Shown here piece after piece: positions 1 to 11,499 of a DNA stretch of 64,000 nucleotides. The stretch's first letter is position 1. Each line of letters starts with the position of its first letter. The stretch covers positions 176,001 to 240,000 of the forward strand of contig JAMWET010001064.1 of the NCBI GenBank assembly GCA_024036415.1, written 5' to 3'. Under the pieces are notes generated by a model. That model was not told the origin of the DNA, ran no database searches, and saw only the letters and a program-made list of their open reading frames with translations. A program made the position numbers and the translations under genes. The stretch is from Prochilodus magdalenae (lineage: Eukaryota > Chordata > Actinopteri > Characiformes > Prochilodontidae).

Positions 1-1425
1 CAACTAGTCTTTGATGATGAGTGTATCATAGCTACATATGTAATTGCAAATCTAAGTATTGGGCTGATAGCATAATTCAAGATGTTCACTGACATGTCAA
101 GTGGTAGGGTTCATCTCTAGTACTTACAAACACTATGATTAGCATTGGTAGTAATAATATATCTATTATTTAATGTCTATGTGAATCATAAAAATCATAA
201 CACACATGCTTCTTCTGTTCTATGATGCATTTCCAAGTTAAATCAGAGGGTGTCTCTGAGCTAGCTGAGCATTTTCGCTTGACAGTAGGTGATGGTCATC
301 TATTGGGAGAAGGAAGTGAAACAGGAATTACTGGTGATATTAATTTCTCCATAGGCTGGAGCATTACAGGAAAACCACATTTTTGTCATTTAAACTATAA
401 TATTTAGTCGCTGTGAAAAACATGTATTTCCATTTTGGTTGGTTTTTGCTTTTATGCATCATTTGAGCATTGTGTGTTAATTTTATGATGAATAGACCAA
501 CAGAAATGGCCAAAACTCTGGTTCCATTGACTTACATTAAAGGTAAACTGAGTTTTTGGCTTCTCCTATATAGTGGCCATTTTGGTGATACTTGTTTTCA
601 TTTGGCCAGCGATGATATGATGAACTGTGCATGAAATATGTCCACAGATGTGAAAGTGCAAGATAAACAAAAGCACATATGTCCTCAGGAATTCCAGGAA
701 GAGGCCATATTTCAACAGCCATATTTGCTAGCCATTTGTTCCTGTGTGCCAAATTACAGAACAAACATCTTAAACTTTCCATCCCCTTTAAATAACGAAA
801 CATTGGTGATACAGGCACAACCTTGTATTCCTACTAGCTCAACATGTGCAAAATGACGTAGCTGATGTATTTGCATTCAGAGAAGTTACCAATAAATCAC
901 ATGCCATCTGAAACGAGGGCTCAATTGATCTTCACAGATAGATGTAGTCCATGAGCCAAGATGTTTGGTGTCTGGAGTTGGCCTCTTTAGTTATGCACTG
1001 GAGCTACGAAGCTAATATAGGTAGCAAACTGACCTAAATGCAAGCTGCATATCTAAAAACAGTAGCGGCAGCCATCTTGTGCAGCCTCAGTTTACATTAC
1101 AACATAGTGTTCAGTATCAGAAACCACTTAAGTAGGTCTGTTTGAGAATACTTGATACCCCAAAAGACAAATGTGTGATGAGTTAAGTCATCCATTTTGC
1201 ACAATGCTAATAGGCAGGCTATAAGCTTCCATGACATGTTAACTCTACTAGCCTTGTCCCAGATAGAGACCATATATATAAAGGTTCGCTGGTTTGATAA
1301 GGTCAGCACCCTGCTGACTGTTTTCTGCTCCAGGCCCACCCCCAGACCACCCAGATAACCATCCAGCGAACGAGTTTTAGCCAGTTTTTGATCTCCTCAA
1401 AGAGATTTTAAATGCACATAGACTT
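1..1425. other. AT-rich stretch, nothing recognised
   Basis: No splice-flanked exon, known protein family or transposon end was seen on either strand. The short open frames are isolated and have no family motif. The first ~50 bases share the string tttgatgatgagtgtat with positions 49252-49268, so the left edge may be a scrap of the repeat-rich tract near 49.2 kb. Confidence 0.4.
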
Positions 1426-1429
1426 TTAT

Positions 1430-2480
1430 TTCATAAAATAAACGAAGGCAAATACAGAGTAAGACTGGCCACGGTGGTCCTCTATCACCTTGCCATCAGG
1501 GTTAGCTCCAGTACCAAAATGAAAATACACATGATGGACACTAAACATGTCTTGGCCCAGTGTAAATGACGCCCCGAACTTCTTAACAAATAGTAATGCA
1601 TCATCCCAGGAAATGCTGAGCAAAATGCTAGTGGACCACCAACACTGGCTTCACTGGGCCAACACTGGTCAAATATCCTCTTGCTATTTGTGGTAGCTCC
1701 AGTGACATAATGGAAAAGCAAACTTTTGACACTAAACATGTCTTGGCCCAGTGTTTATTACTGCTTAATAATCTATGGGGTGCTGAGCAAAATGCCAACC
1801 AACTTTCCGTTTAACAAACCAACACTATGCCCTTGTTACTGGGGGTAGCTCCAGTACCAAAATGACACAATGGACACTAAACATGTCTTGCCTAGCGTAA
1901 ATGACCTTCCTAACTGCATAACAAACTGTGATGCGTCATCCCAGAAAATGCTGAGCACAATGCCAGTGGACACTGGCATCGATGGGCCAACAGTGGGCCA
2001 CTATCCTCTTGCTATCTGTGGTAGGTCCAGTACCAAAATTAAAAATGACTCTTTGGAGACTAAACATGTCCTGGCCCAGCGTAAATGACCTCCTTAACTG
2101 CCTAACAATCTATGATGTGTCATCCCGGAAAATGCTGAGCAAAATGACAGTGGACCACCAGCTTTGCCTCTTGCTATCAGGTTTAGCCACTGTGCCAAAA
2201 TAAAAAAGGACCCTCTGGACAATAAACATGTCTTCGGTCCAGCATAAAAGACGTCCCTGACTGCTTAAGAAACTATGATGGAAAACACTGAGCAAAATGC
2301 TAAAGGATTGCCAGCACTGGCTTCAGCGGGCCAACAGTGGCCCACTGTGCCATTGCTCTCAGGGCTAGCTACAGTACGGAAATGAAAAACTGCACACTAT
2401 GGAGACTAACCATGTCTTGGCTCAGCGTAAATGACCTCCTTAACTTTTTAACAAACTATGCTGCATCATCCCACACGTTG
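1430..2480. repeat. Degenerate satellite, ~185 bp unit, about six copies
   Basis: The marker taaacatgtcttggcccag recurs at about 1542, 1733, 1878, 2061, 2223 and 2407. Spacing is 145-191 bases. Each copy also carries relatives of tagctccagtaccaaaatg, gcatcatcccag and tgctgagcaaaatg. Copies differ by many substitutions and indels, so the array is old. Open frames here are by-products of the repeat. Confidence 0.85.
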
Positions 2481-3439
2481 GAGGACACATAAAAGAAATG
2501 TGGCTAAGAAAAAAAATGCTAAAGGTTAGCATCATGTAAACGGCATGCCTGTATTAGCATACTGGCCTCAAACTGTGTCAAGTTCTCATGTGATCTGAAA
2601 TGCCCTTGCTTACATGGTCTCTGACATTGTATAACATGCTGGTAATTCTAAAAATGGATTAGAGTAATAAACTAAAATCAGTCATAGTATCCATTCTGAT
2701 GCTAGAACTTTTACAGCTAGGCTAACGATAGCGTCATACAATGTTGAAACCACATAATACTTTAACCAGGGTTGTAAGACAATCAAAAATGTAGAAATCG
2801 ATATAAAACTAATTTTATGTAGTTAACACAACACTAACCCAGATACTCCACATAGCTGGGATTATTCTTAGGGTGGAGTATATGCAGCAGTAAAGCCCGC
2901 AGCCTCTACAACTGCTTGAGAGTGCCAACGTGTCCCGCATCTGTCCGAATCACATTACGCATTGTAAACTTGGTTAACTAACGTGGGCGCTCGCCTAATT
3001 AAGGGCATAGGCTGGACTGAAGCTTCAGGAGCAGACGCTACACTACAGAGGCAACACAGATGTTTTGTGTCCTGCAGCTGGCTGCCCCCAAACCGGGTCC
3101 TGGCTGGGTTATTACCACGTGCTGTGCTGAGGGTCCAAAGCGGTCCCTGAACAAGCTGCTCAAAGCAGTGGGAGCACATCTGTTTACCTCTTGTGCCTCA
3201 TTATGGTGATGACACAGATGCGGAGAGCATAGCAGGATGTCCAAGTTCATGAATAGGTTCCCCCTACGCACACGTTGAGCTGTTACTCAAGGAACACTTT
3301 CTGCGTACAACACTGACTACTTGCTTGCTAATGCTAATGCTAAAGCAGCAGGATGTTTGATGTTTAAGGAATCATGCATAGCATTTATTATTATTATTAT
3401 TATTATATGCACTCATCATCAAAGGAATAGCTGCACCCA
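2481..3439. other. Unassigned stretch with an ATT microsatellite
   Basis: No gene or transposon end recognised. A perfect (ATT)n run lies at about 3384-3406. Open frames around 2955-3271 on the minus strand lack any family motif or splice context. Confidence 0.4.
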
Positions 3440-4000
3440 GAAGGAGGTGTGGGGTTGAAGTGCTGTTGGGAAGGAAGATAAAGGTCACCAGGATCAATGA
3501 TACATTTAGACTGACATGGGTAATATTTATTGAGCTACACACACAGAAGTAGTGTCTCTCAGTATAGCTAACCCAACATGCCAGACGTCTCGGTATGGAG
3601 TTGTAGAGGTTCCTAATGGTATCCTGTGATAATTTATCCCATGCAGCTTGAATATCCTCACACAGTTCCTGCAGACTGTGCAGTGGAGCTGAAGGTGGAG
3701 TGACACCAGACCTTCTGGACACGTGACACATGACAACAAACCACACCCAGATTCCTGTTTTTGCCTTGGTCATCTCTACCAGGACAAAAGCTGGACTCGT
3801 CACTGAAGATGACCCACTGCCACTCAGAGTCACTCCATGACAGTTCGGCACGACACCATTGCAGTTTTTGGTGACGTTGATGTGGTGTTAGGGGCAGCCG
3901 TCTGCCAATGGTGCTGGCACCAACTGGATGAGTCATGGAGGACACCACTGCTCACTGAATGTCTGCCATCCTGACTGTTGGGTCAGTCAGGTATAGTGAT
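3440..4000 (-). pseudogene. Tc1-like transposase fragment (family 1)
   Basis: Read on the minus strand, 3658-3948 encodes a Tc1-like stretch with LPLTPHQRHQKLQWCRAEL followed by the first catalytic motif IFSDESSF, where D is the first acid of the DDE triad. Further on (about 3600-3660) the C-terminal motif LQELCEDIQAAWDKLSQDTI appears in another frame. The middle of the catalytic domain with the second D and the E is missing, so this is an internally deleted, frameshifted remnant. No terminal inverted repeat was recognised. A second fragment of the same family lies at 14225-14510. Confidence 0.8.
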
Positions 4001-5024
4001 AAGACCCATCCGTGCTCACGCCACATCAGCGGCCAAGCCTGGAGCTTGAATCATTGGCATGTCTCACTATGTCAAGCCTACCCACCAAGTTTCATCCCTG
4101 TCGGTTGATTCCTACTGGGTGAATATTGTAATAGTGGATACTAACATCTGCTGCTGTCACCATACATCTCAAATCAGGTACTGACCCTGCACAGCACACC
4201 GCTGCCCACGGGTTATATAATCTAGGGTCAACTTTAGACTTGAATAACGCAGAACAATTAATATAACTAACAAAGCAGGACTGCACCAGCTTGCCATGTC
4301 TCTTTTGTGCTGAAGGTTCACTGATCGATGTAATTATAAGTCGCTGGACCACACAGTCTCAGTGCTTGCAGTCCCATCAGTGTAGAAGTGGCAGAGCACC
4401 ACATCGGATACAGCATGTGCCTCCCGAAAGACACACACACATCTTCAATAATTCAGCGAGGCCTGACTGCAAACAGCATCCCCAACACAATAATCCACTC
4501 AGCCTGACAGGGGCTCTCGGCGAGCGCTGCACAGCAGAATCAGGTTTCATCCCCACATCTTTCCTGCAGGCTGTTACAGAGCCGGGATGAGAAGTTTAAG
4601 TTGGGATGTTCGTTGTCATTTGTAGCATGTAAGGCAGCTGGATATAAACAGACAGGACAGAGTACAGGAACGTAAACTCAACACTGAGCCGTGCTCTCCT
4701 CCTGCATCCCTGCTGCAACAAACACAGCGCTAGAATTCCGTGCTAGTCCAAACTGATTTATGCTGGTGCTGGTCTTGCATCCAAAACACGACATATCCTT
4801 TTAGCATGCTACAACACCACGGTTCCTTTACTGTATACCATGGATACCGGATCGGTGCGTTTTGCACACGGTGCTAAAGCAGTAGTTTGAATTGCAACAC
4901 CTGTTCTTATTCCACAAATGGAGTCGGCCAGCAAATACACTTAGCATAACGTGCAGCCGAGCGTGAAACTGGAACCATTTGCGTGTCTCATGCAGACGAA
5001 GTGCACAAGCCATGTAGTTCAAGT
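4001..5024. other. Unassigned non-coding stretch
   Basis: Slightly GC-richer than its surroundings. No exon with splice sites, known domain or transposon end was recognised. The 99-residue plus-strand open frame at 4291-4590 has no family motif and is treated as chance. Confidence 0.35.
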
Positions 5025-5600
5025 AGAGACCTTCCTCCAGTAACAGTAGAAGTTCCTCCCTTTAGAACTCCACTGGAGTAAAGGTACTGGAGTACTTACC
5101 TTCATGTGTACTGAAGTATGGAGAGTAACAGGAGCATGGTTTATTATGGCTCTAATGTCCTATTATCATTTCTGGAACAGGACTCTTCATCAGCTCAGTG
5201 TAGGTGAAGAGACTCTAGTGTCTCTCCGTCCACCAGTCTTTAATAGAAGCTCATTCATTAGTCTGACACTGACGTCTATTCACATCATCATCAGCACAGA
5301 ACACTGAAGGAGAACAGGTTCCGTTAGCTAGAACTATAAAATAACGTTTTTGCAAACGAGTAAAGTTTCAGTTTAAGACTTATTTACAACTTAGTTACTA
5401 GTTTAAGTTTAATAAGGACTCGGTTTAAACAGCTGTGGGTCTAAACCAGCCCAAACACATTTCCTATAAAGGGAACAGTGTTTGTATACATCCATTCACC
5501 AGTCACGAGTGCATGTTTCTATACTGTGTCTATTTACCCACAAAGTCAGGACCAGTATGTTTAATCTGCTCACTGAGGCTTTGACGTGTGATTGTCAGTC
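5025..5600 (+). mobile_element. Non-autonomous hAT-like repeat, copy 1
   Basis: The stretch from about 5150 to 5580 matches, in inverted orientation, 16840-17280. Shared landmarks include the TCTCTAGTGTCTCT region, the GAACAGGTTCCGTTAGCTAG region and the stretch ending near TTTAATCTGCTCACTGA. Its left part, with paired gagtaaaggtactggagta and gtactgaagta motifs, also recurs at 53481-53640 and 53950-54120. Alternating AGTACTT/AAGTA motifs at the ends are typical of miniature hAT-type elements in fish. That class is inferred; 8 bp target duplications were not established. Confidence 0.55.
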
Positions 5601-5607
5601 AGTGCTT

Positions 5608-5720
5608 TCATTAGGGCTGTACCCGACTCAGAATTTTGTCAGTCGAATCGGATTCGCCCGTCCTGGTCGGCGATTCGACTATTCGTTCACGTTTTTTTCT
5701 CCAGGTACATTATCTAGTAA
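5608..5720. repeat. Possible second hAT-like terminus
   Basis: The string tagggctgtacccgactcag, followed by paired gattcg/cgaatc motifs (gtcgaatcggattcgcc, cggcgattcgactattcg), gives a short imperfect hairpin. A TAGGGCTGT start is common among hAT ends in fish. No matching opposite end was found, so this is either one end of a truncated element or a coincidence. Confidence 0.35.
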
Positions 5721-5979
5721 TCAGTAAATCAGTCTGCATACGGTTCAGATCTGACGTGCAGCTATTGAAGAATTGTCTGTATTTCTGCAGAAATTTGACC
5801 TAAAACGCCATCAGATCTTTCCACAAGTCCTAAAAGTAGGTTAAGAAAACCCCATTAAACAAACAGGGAAATATATTAGTCATTGATTTATTCAGGAAAA
5901 AGATACAATATTTTATAAATGTGGTTTAAATGTGAAGTGTTATGTGGAGAATAGAGTGTTAAGACCAAACTCTGCACTC

Positions 5980-6175
5980 CAGCATATAAACTTTTCCATC
6001 TGTGAAACATGGTGGTGGTAGTATCATGGTTTGGGCCTGTCTGACCTGTCTGATCATGAATTCTGAATTATACCAACAAAGTCTAAAGAAGAACATGGGT
6101 CATAAAGCAAGATAAGGACCCTAAGCACACAAGTATTTCATGTCTGTGAGGTTAAAAATACCGAACCTTTAAGAT
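5980..6175 (+). pseudogene. Tc1-like transposase scrap (family 2, copy 1)
   Basis: The string tctgtgaaacatggtggtgg, followed by tagtatcatg, is the Tc1-like core coding for a KHGGGSIMVWG-type motif, here with frame breaks. Further on, aacatgggtcataaagca and aaggaccctaagcacacaag resemble the region around the second catalytic Asp (DNDPKHTS type). The fragment is short and decayed. A sister fragment lies at 8186-8395. Confidence 0.65.
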
Positions 6176-6255
6176 TAGCAGATCTTTTGAAAGTGAAATT
6201 ATAGTCAGGTTTTTAAAATCAGGTGTAAGCGTTTCATTTAACGACCAGGGATGTA

Positions 6256-6788
6256 CAGGGGTTGGACAATGAAACTGGAACACCTGGTTTTAGACCACAA
6301 TCATTTATTAGTATGGTGTAAGGCCTCCTTTTGCGGCCAATACAGCGTCAGTTCGTCTTGGGAATGACGTATACTGCGTCCAGCACAGTGGTCAGAGGGA
6401 TTTAAAGCCATTCTTCTTGCAGGATAGTGGCCAGGTCACTACGTGATGCTGGTGGAGGTTGGTCCTTCTTGGTGGTATGCTGACATTACCCTGGATACCG
6501 TGGCTCTTGATACATCACAAAGACTTGCTGTCTTGGTCACAGATGCGCCAGCAAGACGTGCACCAACAATCTGTCCTCTTTTGAACTCTGGTATGTCACC
6601 CATAATGTTGTGTGCATTGCAATATTTTGAGCAGAACTGTGCTCTTACCTGCTAACTGAACCTTCACACTCTGCTCTTACTGGTGCAATGTGCAATTAAT
6701 GAAGATTGGCCACCAGGCTGGTCCAATTTAGCCATGAGACCTCCCACACTAAAATGACAGGTGTTTCAGTTTCATTGTCCAACCCCTG
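6256..6788 (-). mobile_element. Internally deleted Tc1-like element (family 3) with both ends and TA target sites
   Basis: The ends are inverted repeats: caggggttggacaatgaaac at 6256 and its complement gtttcattgtccaacccctg ending at 6788. The repeat extends about 30 bases and each end is flanked by TA (6254-6255 and 6789-6790), the Tc1/mariner target site. On the minus strand the right part resembles the N-terminal transposase region and the left part the C-terminal end. Most of the ~1.6 kb expected for a full copy is gone, with an apparent join near 6450-6470. It cannot make transposase but keeps both ends. Confidence 0.85.
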
Positions 6789-8185
6789 TATGTACCAAAG
6801 CCTTGGACTCTGGAGCTGGACCTGTCCCAGTGCTCACTGGGCAGAAGGCAGGAAACACCCTGCACAAGCTTTCCTAAGCTGGCACAATGCTAACTGCATA
6901 AACTTCCATTAGCCTGGTCCCTTCAGTGTAAAGCTAAAGAAGCAAATTCAGGACACCAAGTGACGGACTACATTCGGAAGTAAATCTGATTTCCATCCAA
7001 CAGCTCCTTTCAAAGCTAACTCCAACTGTAATGTCTCATTCCACATCCCGCACGACTGAGTGTTCAGTTTGATCACATGCCTCTGCAGAGGATGTTTCTG
7101 AGCGTGGAGGGAATGAATGCGGAGGTGCTGCCTCGAGCTTCTGCTATCTGGAGCCAGGACGCCGCACAATGAGGAGCCATTCACTGGAAAGGAATGTGAA
7201 AGTGACATGGCTGAACTTGGAAACGATTTGAACTGCGGTTTCAATGTAAAGGCCCGTGGCCCGGTATGAGGGTTCCGCAGAATAAAGGATCAGACATTTC
7301 CATTATTCTGCTGCAGCTTTGTAGAGCGCGTATGAGGCCTTGGCCTGTCTGGACCCTGGCATTCATCTGTTAGACAGCGGTATTTAGAGTAGTTATGGCA
7401 GCATTAATTGCTTTATGCCTACCAGAGCCGTGTACACAGAAAAGAGTTCTATGCAGCAATATGAAAAATATTCCATGGCTTTTTGACGACTAGTTCTGCC
7501 TCATGATAATGTGCGAGATACTATAATAATAATTCATATTAATAACAATAAGTGACGCCAAATAGCATATAGCAACTGACATCATACCCTTGTAGGGGAA
7601 ACTCCAGCTTAGACTGACACCATTTCTTAGGAACCACCGATGCATTCCAGGGGTTCTACACATTGCCATGGTTCTCTAATAATAATAAACCTTGCCTAAT
7701 CCTTGAATAGTCTTTTTGAGTCACCTGTATTCATGCAAGACCCTGCTGAATTATGAAATAAGTAATCATAGAATAATAATAACGTGGTTGCAAATGCAGC
7801 AATGGTGTGAGTAGATGTAGCAGATCCTCCAGAGGATCCTTCACCGTGATCCTTACTGTAGCTGACAGTGAAATTCTCGTGACTGTCCAAATGTAAAAGA
7901 GAACCTGATGAAAGTCTTATGGCCTTGAAATGCTTCCCGGCTCCGTTCATTTTAATTCTCTTTTAGCAGTGAAGCATTTAACTCCCATGTGAATCAGAAG
8001 CTTCAGGAAGTGCTATTCAGCAGACAAAAGCAGAAAAGTAGACAATATTAAAAATATGGCAATATTAAAAATATGGCACTGCCACTTAAGAAACCATGTT
8101 GTGAAAAATCTAATTTGCAAATTCGTCCACTTATCCACTGTCCACATTTTGCCTCAGTAGTTTAGCGATGAAGCTAAGAGGCTAA
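6789..8185. other. Unassigned stretch, partly non-repetitive
   Basis: The part at 6960-7480 is GC-richer and shows no repeat family I know; it could be single-copy. A minus-strand frame at 7696-7950 has an N-glycosylation-like NFT, a small-residue-rich patch and the hydrophobic run IAAFATTLLLFYDYLF. A GPI-type tail is conceivable but unsupported by splice sites or homology. A short direct repeat (aatattaaaaatatggca) lies at about 8045-8080. Confidence 0.3.
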
Positions 8186-8395
8186 CAACCTCTGCACTCC
8201 CGCATAGAAACCTTTTCCATCTGTGAAACATGGTGGTGGTAGTATCATGCTGCATCTGAGCCAGGACAGCAACATTAATGGAACCATGAATTCTGAATTA
8301 TACCAGCAAATTTTAAAGGAAAATTTCCAGACATCTGTCTATAAGCTGGATCTCTAAAGAACATGGGTCATAAAGCAGGAAAAGGACCCTAGCTG
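8186..8395 (+). pseudogene. Tc1-like transposase scrap (family 2, copy 2)
   Basis: It matches 5980-6175 over tctgtgaaacatggtggtgg, gaattctgaattatacca, aagaacatgggtcataaag and aaggaccct. It retains extra sequence (ccagacatctgtctataag) that the first copy lacks, so the two scraps are independently deleted members of one family. No open frame survives. Confidence 0.65.
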
Positions 8396-8967
8396 TCTAT
8401 AAGCTAACTTTGCTAACAAACACTGGAACTCAGTAGTCACCCAATTAGCCAAAATCAGTTCAGGATAAATACTGTGTGTCACCAAAGCGTCTCTCAAAAA
8501 TCACATGGTCCAGTTACCCAGTCCAGTTACATAAACGCTGGATAATGAAGTTAGTTCTTTATAAGGGGTGGAGCAGTCTAGGAGTGTTGGACAGAAAGAT
8601 GTCAATCAAGATGCTTGTTAGCCACATCCACACACAGTTCCCAGTAGGTATATCATATCAACAGGTCTAAACCACCTTAACAAAGACCAGGATGTGCTTT
8701 AACCCATACAAGCCCACAGTGACGTGTGTCACAAGCCTTTTAAAACTCTGTAAAGTTCTTTATACAGCTTCATCTCTCACCTGAACACATGGAGTCCCTG
8801 AGTCACCTATACCCAACATCCTGGATGCAGTCACATGACAGTTGGTGAACATATGACCTCATTTAGAAAATGGCAATGTGCTTGGTTAGTGCAGTTAGAC
8901 ACAAAACCAGCTCATTACAAAGTCTCGTATTTGTACCTATAAGGTTACAACCCATTTACTAGCTCTA
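8396..8967. other. Unassigned stretch before the 22 bp array
   Basis: No exon, transposon end or RNA gene recognised. The phrase ctgtctataagct repeats here and in the Tc1 scrap just upstream, suggesting a small local rearrangement. Confidence 0.35.
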
Positions 8968-8969
8968 AT

Positions 8970-10895
8970 GTTCATATACCCATATTCTATATTACATATA
9001 CCCATATTCTATATCACATATACCCATATTCTATATTACACATACCCATATTCTATATCACATATACCCATATTCTATATTACATATACCCATATTCTAT
9101 ATTACACATACCCATATTCTATATCACATATACCCATATTCTATATTACATATACCCATATTCTATATTACACATACCCATATTCTATATCACATATACC
9201 CATATTCTATATTACATATACCCATATTCTATATCACATATACCCATATTCTATATCACATATACCCATATTCTATATCACATATACCCATATTCTATAT
9301 TACACATACCCATATTCTATATCACATATACCCATATTCTATATTACATATACCCATATTCTATATAACCATATCTATATTACATATACCCATATTCTAT
9401 GTTACATACACCCAAATTCTATATTACACATACCCATATTCTATATTACATACACCCATATTCTATATCACATATACCCATATTCTATATTACATATACC
9501 CATATTCTATATAACCATATCTATATTACATATACCCATATTCTATGTTACATACACCCAAATTCTATATTACACATACCCATATTCTATATTACATACA
9601 CCCATATTCTATATCACATATACCCATATTCTATATTACATATACCCATATTCTATATAACCATATCTATATTACATATACCCATATTCTATATCACATA
9701 TACCCATATTCTATATTACATATACCCATATTCTATATAACCATATCTATATTACATATACCCATATTCTATATCACATATACCCATATTCTATATAACC
9801 ATATCTATATTACATATACCCATATTCTATATTACATATACCAATATTCTATATCACATATACCCATATTCTATATACCCATATTCTATATACCCATATT
9901 CTATATCACATAAACCCATATTCTATATAACATATACCCATATTCTATATAACCATATTCTATATAACATATACCCATATTCTATATCACATATACCCAT
10001 ATTCTATACCACATATACGCATATTCTATATTACATACACCCGTATTCTATATTGCATATACCCACATTCTATATTACATATACCCATATTCTATATTAC
10101 ATATACCCACATTCTATATAACCATATCTATATTACATATACCCATATTCTATATTACATATACCCATATTCTATATTACATATACCAATGTTCTATATA
10201 ACCATATCTATATTACATATACCCATATTCTATATCACATATACCCATATTCTATATTACACATACCCATATTCTATATCACATATACCCATATTCTATA
10301 TAATATATACCCATATTCTATATAACCATATCTATATTACATATACCCATATTCTATATTACATATACCCATATTCTATATAACCATATCTATATTACAT
10401 ATACCCCTAATCTATATTACATATACCCATATTCTATATCACATATACCCATATTCTATATTACATATACCCATATTCTATACCACATATACGCATATTC
10501 TATATTACATACACCCGTATTCTATATTGCATATACCCATATTCTATATCACATATACCCATATTCTATATCACATATACCCATATTCTATACCACATAT
10601 ACGCATATTCTATATTACATACACCCGTATTCTATATTACATACACCCGTATTCTATATTACATATACCCATATTCTATATCACATATACCCATATTCTA
10701 TACCACATATACGCATATTCTATATTACATACACCCGTATTCTATATTGCATATACCCACATTCTTTATTACATATACCCATATTCTATATCACATATAC
10801 CCATATTCTATACCACATATACGCATATTCTATATTACATACACCCATATTCTGTATTACATATACCCACATTCTGTATTACATATACCCATTCT
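8970..10895. repeat. Tandem array of a 22 bp unit, ~87 copies
   Basis: Each unit carries the core acccatattctatat followed by a short variable segment (tacacat, cacatat, tacatat). Because 22 is one more than a multiple of three, a frame passes through all three phases every 66 bases. As the unit has no stop in any phase, a long open frame with repeated YTHILY and YPYSI peptides results (230 codons from 8968). It ends only where a variant atataaccatat unit puts in TAA. This is a low-complexity by-product, not a gene. A ~146 bp higher-order unit is repeated near 9361 and 9507. Confidence 0.97.
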
Positions 10896-11499
10896 GACCC
10901 CATTTCTAGAACACCATGATGGAATACCAGTTATGAAGTTGGTGTTGTTGTGACATATGCTACTGGTATTATGACTCTATAATACTTACAGAAGACGCCA
11001 TGTGACCTCTTTGTCACAATGAGACTGACCCTTATAACTGACCCTTCATTATTTTCCCTTAAGGGGAACCGGCTCTGGGCTCTTATGGGTTAAACAGATT
11101 GAGAGGGGTTATGGGGATGTATGTACAGAAAAGCTTTAGGTGGCCACTTAGCTGCAGCAATGTTTCGATTATGTCTTGGCCGACCTGCATGCTTTTGCAT
11201 TTGGATCATGTCTTAGCTGGTCCACGTAATAGTATTCTTGACTATGCAGTACGTGCATAGAATGAACCTGTATTAAAGCAAGACTCCTTAATCATGAATC
11301 ATAGCACCACAGCTAAGCTGCTGATGTGTAATCGACTGCCATGTTTTTGGTGATGACTGTCGGTAATATTAAAGTACTGCCACTGATGTTTCTTATGTTT
11401 ATGTTATGATTGCTGTAATGTAATGCAAAGGATTCTTACCATAATTCAACATCACCTTTATATATTTCCACTGAAATGGTTGAATAAACTACAGAAGCC
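10896..11499. other. Unassigned stretch
   Basis: No gene or recognised element. At 11492-11592 sequence begins that recurs at 13640-13748 (gaaaatattaggt, ggtacgtttctcataatt, catctcatagtatctca). Confidence 0.35.

Noticed and set aside
8968..9660. 230-residue open frame rich in YTHILY/YPYSI
   Set aside because: Translation of a stop-free 22 bp tandem repeat; length follows from unit arithmetic, not from selection.
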